The notes below the pieces were generated by a model that was not told the DNA's origin, ran no database searches, and saw nothing but the letters and a program-made list of their open reading frames with translations. A program made the position numbers and the translations under genes. Below, piece after piece: positions 28,255 to 35,266 of a stretch of 41,827 nucleotides of DNA (its first letter is position 1; each line of letters opens with the position of its first letter). This stretch comes from Candidatus Moraniibacteriota bacterium (GTDB lineage Bacteria; Patescibacteriota; Minisyncoccia; Moranbacterales; UBA2206): NCBI GenBank assembly GCA_030679995.1, contig JAUXSK010000018.1, forward strand, positions 1 through 41,827, given 5' to 3'.

Positions 28255-28485
28255 ATTCCAATCGCAATCAGAATTAAACACCGCCAATCCGCTATCCCCA
28301 CGGCCGTCACATCATAACCTGTGGATAACTTGTTGAATACGCCCAAAAATAGCCCTGATTTATGGATAAAATAAAAGAGATTTACTTTTTTTATTCGCAA
28401 AGAAATCTGTTTCTGCGTGATATCTCTAAAAATTTATTTTTATAGTACAATAGTCCAGCAATACCGCGATTCCTCTGATACTACA

Positions 28486-28514
28486 TTGACCCAGACCATT
28501 TTTCCTGCTATAAT
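28486..28514 (+). promoter_or_regulatory. Near-perfect sigma70 promoter of a noncoding transcription unit
   Basis: TTGACC - 17 nt - TATAAT. Confidence 0.85.
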
Positions 28515-28520
28515 AAAGAT

Positions 28521-29063
28521 ACTTGAACATTAAAAAGAGAAACAGGAAACGGTAGCGGAGTTTCAATCGCAATTTCCCCCTATTTGCGATTGAAACCTCT
28601 CTACTGTTCAAGCGTTTTGAGTAACATCTCAAAGCCGCCGTCGACTTCTGACCGACGGACCCTAAAACAAAAATAAAAAATTTTACTAAAAACAAAAATA
28701 AAAAGTAAAAAATGTTCTTTAAAACGGTTGGTAACTACCTCGGGCAGCAATTGCAAAATTGCTTCCAGAGGTAGTTACTAGCCACCATCAAAGGTCATTG
28801 ACCAGAGAATGGTTGAGAGAGAAAAGTGCCTAGTAAAGTCAGAAAGGTACAAGCGATATGCGTGATATCAATCACACGCCAGTCTTCTGTGACTCGATGA
28901 TTTCTTCACCCGGAATCAAAAAGTACAAAAAAGGCTCACGCGTCCACATATCGACGAACACTTAGGTGTCTGCATTGAGCCAAATTATATTATTATATTG
29001 GGTTTTCAACTCGCAGACACCTAGGTTTCTATATTTTAGCAGCACCTCAAGGGTGTTTTTTTG
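28521..29063 (+). ncRNA. Unassigned large structured noncoding RNA locus with boxA-like element
   Basis: No plus-strand ORF of 60 aa or more; stems 28522-28528/28606-28612, 28560-28572/28584-28596, 28726-28741/28768-28783, 28747-28752/28757-28762 (GCAA tetraloop), 28961-28973/29013-29025; boxA-like TGTTCTTTAAAA at 28713; terminator at 29043-29062. Confidence 0.7.
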
Positions 29064-29124
29064 TTTTCAAGGATATTTCAGTGTTATACTGCAATAGGAC
29101 GTATGGCATAAACAGGACAAACCT

Positions 29125-29538
29125 ATGGCGCAGGAAAAATCATCCGACAGACAAACAAGCCGCCAAACTGGACAAGATGGGGAGCGGGTGGCTGCCAATT
29201 TTCTCAAGAGCCGCGGTTACCGGATTTTGGATATGAATTTCCAAAACGGCTCCGGCCGCAGGCTGGGCGAAATAGACATTATCGCGAAAGATCCAAGCCA
29301 GAATGAGATTATTTTCGCGGAAGTCAAGACTCGCGAATATACCCGATACAAAAATACTTTACCGGAAGAGAACATAAATCGCCAAAAATTACGCAAGCTA
29401 GACAAAATAGCCGCTTTTTACCTTAAAAAGAACGGTTTAGAAAGCTGCGGATATCGCTTTGATGCCCTATCCGTCTGGCTGGATTATGAAACTAGGCGCG
29501 CCAAAATCAAACATATCCCGAATATTTATCTGCTCTAG
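29125..29538 (+). CDS. UPF0102 / YraN-family putative endonuclease
   Basis: GQDGERVAANFLKSRGYRILDMNF...GEIDIIAKD...IIFAEVKTR. Confidence 0.9.
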   Translation: MAQEKSSDRQTSRQTGQDGERVAANFLKSRGYRILDMNFQNGSGRRLGEIDIIAKDPSQNEIIFAEVKTREYTRYKNTLPEENINRQKLRKLDKIAAFYLKKNGLESCGYRFDALSVWLDYETRRAKIKHIPNIYLL

Positions 29539-29686
29539 CTCTTTATTGGTGCAATTATAAACCCTATCGATTGTAGTATTTGAGCCGTCTCCTTAAAAGG
29601 AGCAGCTTAATAGACATCATATCGATATTTTGATAAGATAAATAAAGATAATCCATAATTTCAGCCCCAAGCTGATTGATAAATAT

Positions 29687-30043
29687 ATGACTATAGATCC
29701 GCAAACGCTTTCCGAGCTCAAAGAAGCTCTTTTGACTGAAAAAACGAACTTGGAAAACAATCTTGGCCGCATCGCTAAGTCAGTCGATTCAAAAATCGGC
29801 GATTACGAGCCGGTATTTGATGAAATCGGCAATGACCGCGAAGACAATACTACCGAAGTGGAAGAATATACCGACAATTTGCCGGTTGAAATAGCACTGG
29901 AAAAGAAACTGCAAAACGTCATTTTAGCTTTATCCAAAATGGAAGACGGGACCTATGGTGTGTGCGAAAATTGCCGACAGGAAATCGCTCTCGAACGGTT
30001 GAAAGCCAATCCGTCCGCCCAAACTTGTATTACCTGCAAATAA
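29687..30043 (+). CDS. DksA/TraR-type C4 zinc-finger protein
   Basis: LSKMEDGTYGVCENCRQEIALERLKANPSAQTCITCK. Confidence 0.88.
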   Translation: MTIDPQTLSELKEALLTEKTNLENNLGRIAKSVDSKIGDYEPVFDEIGNDREDNTTEVEEYTDNLPVEIALEKKLQNVILALSKMEDGTYGVCENCRQEIALERLKANPSAQTCITCK

Positions 30044-30511
30044 ATGTTTTCTTTTGCTTTATTGATCATTGCCGACCAACTAAGTAAATATTTGATCCGC
30101 CATCAGGGCGGATTTTATATTTGCAACCCGGGTATAGCATTTGGCATCAAACTAAATCCCACCGTATTTTATGTTTTGTGGATTTTAATAATTTCAGCCA
30201 TTGGCCTATGGACAATTTCGAAATCCAAAACATCAAACTCCAAACAATCTCAAAATCCAAATATTTTAAATTCAAAACGGTTTTGGGTTTTGGGTTTTGG
30301 GCATTTGGATCTATTTAGGATTTGGAATTTTGAATTTGGAATTTTATTGATCCTTTCCGGCGCTCTCTCAAACATCCTAGATAGGCTTTATTTCGGCTGT
30401 GTTATCGACTTTATCAGCCTGCCATATTGGCCGGCCTTCAATCTGGCTGATGCATTTATCACGATTGGTGTTATAATATCAGTAGTAAATATTAAAACTT
30501 CTAAACCCTAA
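30044..30511 (+). CDS. lspA: Lipoprotein signal peptidase (signal peptidase II) containing a repeat-derived insertion
   Basis: IADQLSKYLI, NPGIAFGI, GALSNILDRL, VIDFISLPYWPAFNLADAFITIG; interrupted by an atypical KSKTSNSKQSQNPNILNSKRFWVLGFGHLDLFRIWNFEFG segment. Confidence 0.88.
   Translation: MFSFALLIIADQLSKYLIRHQGGFYICNPGIAFGIKLNPTVFYVLWILIISAIGLWTISKSKTSNSKQSQNPNILNSKRFWVLGFGHLDLFRIWNFEFGILLILSGALSNILDRLYFGCVIDFISLPYWPAFNLADAFITIGVIISVVNIKTSKP
30205..30345 (+). repeat. AT-rich palindromic repeat inside lspA, copy C
   Basis: Shares the 23-nt atccaaatattttaaattcaaaa with 30537-30559; arms of aaatccaaa / tttggattt type. Confidence 0.75.
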
Positions 30512-30632
30512 ATTCCAAATCTCAAATAATTTCAAGATCCAAATATTTTAAATTCAAAATGGTTTTTTTGGGGGGTTGGATTTTGAACATTGCGATTTGT
30601 TTGGCATTTGTAATTTTGAATTTGTGATTTAA
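30503..30632 (+). repeat. AT-rich palindromic repeat downstream of lspA, copy D
   Basis: Same 23-nt core; CCAAA-type left arm and TTTGG-type right arm. Confidence 0.7.
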
Positions 30633-30636
30633 AAAT

Positions 30637-32163
30637 ATGTCTTCCAAAATATTGTCCGCTGCTGCCATCGGCCTCCAAAGCGAACTGATCGAAATCGAGG
30701 TTGATGCCGTTTCAGCCGGACTCCACCAATTCAACATCGTCGGTTTGCCGGATGCCGCCGTCAAAGAAGCCCGGGACCGCGTAGCGGCCGCTATCCGCAA
30801 CAGTAAATTCAAACCTCCGCATCAATGTGGGCGCATTACCGTTAACCTGGCACCGGCCGATCTCAAAAAAGAGGGTCCGATTTATGACCTGCCGATCGCA
30901 TTGGGATTCCTTTTGGCTACCCGGCAAGTCAAATTCGATTACACCGACAAAATATTTCTAGGCGAACTAGCTCTGGACGGCACGGTCCGCCCAGTCAAAG
31001 GCGTCTTGCCGATGGCTATCCTAGCCAAGAATAAAGCTATCCCGGAAATCTATGTCCCGCGCGAAAACGCAGCCGAAGCCTCGGTTATTGAAGGTTTGAA
31101 TATCTACCCAGTTGACAATCTGCTTTCACTCATCGCACATCTAGTCAGACAAAGGCGGATCGGATCTTTTCCAGCCCTGAATTTAGAAAGCCTTTTCACG
31201 AACACTGAACATTTGTGTGAAATGGCCCACATCAAAGGACAAGAGCATGCTAAGCGCGCCTTGGAAATCGCGGCGGCTGGCGGACACAATGTGATCCTGA
31301 ACGGCCCACCGGGATCAGGTAAGAGCCTCTTGGCTAAAACTATGCCATCCATATTGCCGAAATTGACCATCCCGGAAGCATTGGAGGTCACCAAAATATT
31401 TTCCGTTTCCGGACAATTGCCGAAAGACACCGCCCTTATGACCAAACGGCAATTCCGTTCTCCGCACCATAGCGCCAGCGCGGTTTCCCTGGTAGGCGGA
31501 GGAACTTATCCCAAGCCGGGAGAAATCAGCTTGTCGCATCGGGGTGTGCTGTTTCTGGATGAATTTCCCGAATTCTCCCGCAATGTTTTGGAAAATTTGC
31601 GCCAACCATTGGAAGACGGGGTCATCACGGTTTCCCGCGCCCAAGGCACCTTGGAATTTCCAGCCCGATTCACCCTAATAGCCGCTATGAATCCCTGTCC
31701 GTGCGGCAACGCCACCGATCCGGAAAAGGCCTGCTCCTGTAATCCAGCCCAAATCATAAAATACCAGCGCAAGATTTCCGGACCGATTATGGACCGCATC
31801 GACTTGCATGTTGAAGTGCCCAGGATAAAATTTGAAAAATTAGCCGAAGAGTCAACCGCGGAAAATTCCAAGTCCATCCGGGAACGCGTAGAAAAGGCCC
31901 GGAACATCCAAAAGGACCGCTTTGAAAAATTAAAAATCATTACCAACAGCGAAATGGGCGCCCAAGAAATCAAAAAATTCTGTCAACTCAACCCGGCTTG
32001 CCTCGATCTTATGAAAAGCGCCGTCACCAATCTGCACTTAAGCGCCCGGGCCTATTACCGCATCATCAAAGTCGCCCGCACTATCGCCGACTTGGCGGAA
32101 AACCCAGCAATCGAACCGTCCCACATCGCGGAAGCCATCCAATACCGGTTCAAAACGGAATAG
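30637..32163 (+). CDS. YifB/ComM-family Mg-chelatase-like AAA+ ATPase
   Basis: VGLPDAAVKEARDRVAAAIRNS, NGPPGSGKSLLAKTMPSILP, RPFRxPHHSAS-type motif (RQFRSPHHSASAVSLVGGG), NPCPCG. Confidence 0.95.
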   Translation: MSSKILSAAAIGLQSELIEIEVDAVSAGLHQFNIVGLPDAAVKEARDRVAAAIRNSKFKPPHQCGRITVNLAPADLKKEGPIYDLPIALGFLLATRQVKFDYTDKIFLGELALDGTVRPVKGVLPMAILAKNKAIPEIYVPRENAAEASVIEGLNIYPVDNLLSLIAHLVRQRRIGSFPALNLESLFTNTEHLCEMAHIKGQEHAKRALEIAAAGGHNVILNGPPGSGKSLLAKTMPSILPKLTIPEALEVTKIFSVSGQLPKDTALMTKRQFRSPHHSASAVSLVGGGTYPKPGEISLSHRGVLFLDEFPEFSRNVLENLRQPLEDGVITVSRAQGTLEFPARFTLIAAMNPCPCGNATDPEKACSCNPAQIIKYQRKISGPIMDRIDLHVEVPRIKFEKLAEESTAENSKSIRERVEKARNIQKDRFEKLKIITNSEMGAQEIKKFCQLNPACLDLMKSAVTNLHLSARAYYRIIKVARTIADLAENPAIEPSHIAEAIQYRFKTE

Positions 32164-32210
32164 CCATAGACTGGAAAAAATCCCTTTTTTCTGCTAGAAT
32201 GACTGCACTT

Positions 32211-33173
32211 ATGGGTAGATTTTCCAAACTAAAAAAAGCCTTGCTTATCATAGGCTTTTTGTTTTTGATAGGCCTTGTATATAGGGCGTTTTTCGTAACT
32301 CCTGAAAAAATCAGCCTATCAGCCTTCGATAATATGTCTAAAAAAATATCCGTTAATGATAACGGTCTTTTTTTCACGACCCGCGTCTCAGCTGACACCA
32401 TTAATGGCTTTTTAAAAGAATCCGGCATCGAATTGGACAGATATGATGAAATCATTCCAACTGGAAACACCGAGCTTTATCCAGGCGCGCAAATTATCAT
32501 CAATCGGGCGACCGAGATTGAAATCCAAGTTGACAATACGGTTATTAAAAATTACTCCACCGCCAAAAAAATCGGCGATATCCTAGATGAAAACAAAATT
32601 ACCCTTGGACGGCTGGATAAAGTCTCTCCGGATATCGCTTTCGGACCGCAAGCTGATTCACCCATCATAGTCACGCGCATCAACGTCGAAGAAAAAACCA
32701 TTGCCGAAGATATTGACTTTAAAACGATCACTAACACCGATTCCGAATTGGGCTGGCGGGAAGAAAAAATAACCCAGAAAGGGGAGAAAGGAATAAAAGA
32801 AATAAAATACCGGATAACCTATAAAAACAACAAGGAAATTTCCCGGATCGTCCTGGAAAAAAACATAACCAAAGATCCGGTCACCCAAATCACGACCCAA
32901 GGCACGCATATGGAGCTCGGCAAAACCGCCAAAGGCCAAGCCACCTGGTACGCTTTCAAGGGCGGGATGTTCGCCGCCAGCACCACGATTCCCAAAGGCG
33001 CCTATGCCAAAGTGACCAACACGGCCAACGGCAAATCCATCGTGGTGCAAATCAATGACTACGGACCGCAAGGCAAGGGCCGCATCATCGATCTCGACAA
33101 AGTCGCTTTCGCCAAAATCGCTTCGCTTGGGGCCGGAGTGATCGGCGTCAAAGTAGAGCGGATCTTGAATTAG
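32211..33173 (+). CDS. Secreted/membrane protein with DUF348-like and G5-like domains and C-terminal RlpA-like double-psi beta barrel
   Basis: N-terminal TM; EIQVDNTVIKNYSTAKKIGDILDENKITL; G5-like segment; GQATWYAFKGGMFAASTTIPKGAYAKVTNTANGKSIVVQINDYGP. Confidence 0.8.
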   Translation: MGRFSKLKKALLIIGFLFLIGLVYRAFFVTPEKISLSAFDNMSKKISVNDNGLFFTTRVSADTINGFLKESGIELDRYDEIIPTGNTELYPGAQIIINRATEIEIQVDNTVIKNYSTAKKIGDILDENKITLGRLDKVSPDIAFGPQADSPIIVTRINVEEKTIAEDIDFKTITNTDSELGWREEKITQKGEKGIKEIKYRITYKNNKEISRIVLEKNITKDPVTQITTQGTHMELGKTAKGQATWYAFKGGMFAASTTIPKGAYAKVTNTANGKSIVVQINDYGPQGKGRIIDLDKVAFAKIASLGAGVIGVKVERILN

Positions 33174-33222
33174 ACTCAAAAAAAACGGCGGTGGACTTGC
33201 TGCTGCAAATCCTCCGCCGTGT
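33174..33222 (-). terminator. Terminator for the minus-strand PEP-CTERM gene
   Basis: Minus strand ACGGCGGAGG...CCACCGCCGTTTTTTTT. Confidence 0.7.
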
Positions 33223-33236
33223 ATCCCCACCTCCTT

Positions 33237-33548
33237 TTATTTTTTTTTCCGGGCCACCAACAAGCCCATTAATCCACTTCCCAGAAGCAGGATTGCGGGC
33301 GGCACCGGAGTCGGGGTCGGTTCTTCATGATGACCTCCACTCCCGCCTTGACCGCCACCGCCGCCACCTTTGCCCTTACCCTTGCCACTACCTCCACCAC
33401 TGCAACCGCCGCCTTCCTCATGACTGGAGGACTGGCCTGTGACGAGTTCTTCCGCAAATTCACTGCTGACGACGGTCGCCCGTGCCGCAATCGGCGCGAT
33501 GGCGATCATCGCGAATGCTGCCACTATCGCCAAAACTTTTTTCTTCAT
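33237..33548 (-). CDS. Gly/Lys-rich PEP-CTERM-type sorted protein
   Basis: Signal peptide; GGGCSGGGSGKGKGKGGGGGGQGGSGGHHEE; C terminus PTPVPPAILLLGSGLMGLLVARKKK. Confidence 0.82.
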   Translation of the reverse strand: MKKKVLAIVAAFAMIAIAPIAARATVVSSEFAEELVTGQSSSHEEGGGCSGGGSGKGKGKGGGGGGQGGSGGHHEEPTPTPVPPAILLLGSGLMGLLVARKKK

Positions 33549-33581
33549 TTTTCTACCCTTTTTCTTCATTTTTTAAAAAAA

Positions 33582-33612
33582 CAACGGGGGTTGCCAGATA
33601 GCAACCCTCCGC
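33582..33612 (-). terminator. Hairpin terminator between the two PEP-CTERM genes
   Basis: Minus strand GGGTTGC-tatct-GGCAACCCccgttgTTTTTTT. Confidence 0.65.
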
Positions 33613-33626
33613 CGCCCAGACAAGAC

Positions 33627-34244
33627 TTAGCGCTTTTTACGCTTCAGTCTTGAACTGGCCAAACCGACCATGCCACTGCCGAAGAGCAACATCGTAGCTG
33701 GTTCGGGGACCGGAGCCACACCTCCAGTGGGAGTAATTTCGGCCGAGAAGTACCGGGTGGTATAAGTATCCAACCCATCATTGGTCCAGAGCCAATGTGC
33801 CACGGAATCAATGTTTGGCCGGACACCCCAAGGCACCACGCCGTTAACACCAACATCCGACAACACGCCCAGCGTACCACCGAATCCATTCTCGTAAACA
33901 TTCCAGTCAGTATCAGTAACCATATACCGACTACCATTACTGAAAGAAAAGTCATCATCCGAAAGGGTGAAGTCACCGATAAATCCGGCAATCACACCCC
34001 AGTCCGAGGCGACAACATGAAGATAGTTATTCACTCCCGGTGCGAGTTCGATACCGCTCATCCGATATGTGACCATCCAATTGCTCCCGCTCCCGACGAG
34101 CGATCCCAGCTGAGTATCATCTGTACTGATAAACAGCGAAAATGCGTTGTCAGCCGTCATATCAGCCAGCATCGTCGTCGCTTGGGAGGCGACCGGCACC
34201 AGCGCCATCGCCAGTGCCAACACTACAATTTTCTTCTTCATCAT
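33627..34244 (-). CDS. PEP-CTERM-sorted protein
   Basis: Signal peptide MMKKKIVVLALAMALVPVASQA; C terminus VPEPATMLLFGSGMVGLASSRLKRKKR; SD gaggag upstream of ATGATG. Confidence 0.9.
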   Translation of the reverse strand: MMKKKIVVLALAMALVPVASQATTMLADMTADNAFSLFISTDDTQLGSLVGSGSNWMVTYRMSGIELAPGVNNYLHVVASDWGVIAGFIGDFTLSDDDFSFSNGSRYMVTDTDWNVYENGFGGTLGVLSDVGVNGVVPWGVRPNIDSVAHWLWTNDGLDTYTTRYFSAEITPTGGVAPVPEPATMLLFGSGMVGLASSRLKRKKR

Positions 34245-34305
34245 TTTTCTCCTCTTCTTCAGTTGCACCCGGGAGCCATTCCCCCAGGAAAAAAATATTT
34301 ATCAC

Positions 34306-34334
34306 TTGATTTTTCAAGCGAAATGTGTTATAAT
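34306..34334 (+). promoter_or_regulatory. Promoter upstream of rsmA
   Basis: TTGATT - 17 nt - TATAAT. Confidence 0.65.
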
Positions 34335-34348
34335 GAACAATCCTTACT

Positions 34349-34364
34349 TTACAGCATACTGTAA
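34349..34364. promoter_or_regulatory. Operator-like palindrome between divergent PEP-CTERM and rsmA genes
   Basis: TTACAG-CATA-CTGTAA; 6-bp perfect arms. Confidence 0.5.
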
Positions 34365-34472
34365 CATTTCCAATCCATCTAGTCAAGCGAAATAGCTTGT
34401 AATTTACCGGATTTGATGTAAGATTAATTGATTAACCATATTACAAATTCAGGACGCTATTCTTACATATAT

Positions 34473-35255
34473 ATGAACCGACCTAAAAAATCACTCGGTC
34501 AAAACTTCCTGCGGGACGAAAAAGTTTTGCAAAAAATAATTGATGCTTCCGGATTGGTTTCGACTGACTCCGTGATTGAAATCGGCCCGGGCGAAGGAGT
34601 GCTGACCGGACAACTGGCCAAATATGCCGGGAAAATCATCGCTATCGAACTTGATAGCGATTTAGTGCCGATCATCGCTGAAAAATTCCAAACGACCACG
34701 AACATAGAAATCATCCACGGGGATATCCTTAACATAAACCTGCCTCGATTGTTAGCAGACAGATCGATTGTCGCCTACAAAGTGATCGCCAATATCCCAT
34801 ATTATATAACTTCCCCGATTATCCGCCTATTTTTGGAACAGGCCGTCCAGCCGCAAGAAATGATCCTAATGGTCCAAAAAGAAGTGGCGGAACGGATCGT
34901 AGCCGGACCGGGACAGGGCAGTATCCTGTCGGTTTCCGTGCAATACTACGCCACAACCGAAATCATATTTAAAGTCAGCAAACAAGCCTTTTTTCCGATT
35001 CCCAAAGTTGACAGTGCCGTGATAAAAATCATCCCTACGAAAAAATTCGACAAAGAGGCAGACAAGGTTTTTTTCAGGATCGTCAAGGCCGGCTTTGCCG
35101 CCAAACGTAAAACCCTACTCAATAATCTGTCCAATAGCCTGCAACTGGACAAAAACATAGTTGAAGAAAAATTACAGGCGCTCGGAATCGCGCCGACCGC
35201 CCGCGCGCAGGAGTTAAGTCTGGAAAAATGGAAAGAAGTGGCAAGCCGGTTCTGA
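34473..35255 (+). CDS. rsmA: 16S rRNA dimethyladenosine transferase
   Basis: KKSLGQNFLRD, VIEIGPGEGVLTGQLAKYAGKIIAIELDSDLV, VIANIPYYITSPII; start set at MNRPKKSLGQNFL. Confidence 0.95.
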   Translation: MNRPKKSLGQNFLRDEKVLQKIIDASGLVSTDSVIEIGPGEGVLTGQLAKYAGKIIAIELDSDLVPIIAEKFQTTTNIEIIHGDILNINLPRLLADRSIVAYKVIANIPYYITSPIIRLFLEQAVQPQEMILMVQKEVAERIVAGPGQGSILSVSVQYYATTEIIFKVSKQAFFPIPKVDSAVIKIIPTKKFDKEADKVFFRIVKAGFAAKRKTLLNNLSNSLQLDKNIVEEKLQALGIAPTARAQELSLEKWKEVASRF

Positions 35256-35266
35256 TTTTGAAGGCA

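Noticed and set aside
28560-28596. GTTTCAATCGCAA...TTGCGATTGAAAC resembles CRISPR repeat ends
   Set aside because: Single copy forming one hairpin; no regularly spaced repeats or cas genes in the window.
28426-28695. 89-aa minus-strand ORF across the noncoding locus
   Set aside because: Coincides with strong palindromes; no domain; the consensus promoter reads on the opposite strand.
28521-29063. RNase P RNA, tmRNA or SRP RNA as the identity of the noncoding locus
   Set aside because: I could not find the RNase P core sequences, a tRNA-like end with GGTTCGA, or an SRP Alu/domain IV signature by eye; a cmsearch is needed to be decisive.
30121-30318. 65-aa ORF in another frame of lspA
   Set aside because: Arises from the inserted repeat; the lspA frame holds the catalytic motifs.
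33327-33653. 108-aa plus-strand ORF opposite the PEP-CTERM gene
   Set aside because: Shadow of Gly-rich coding DNA (TATTT/STTT repeats).
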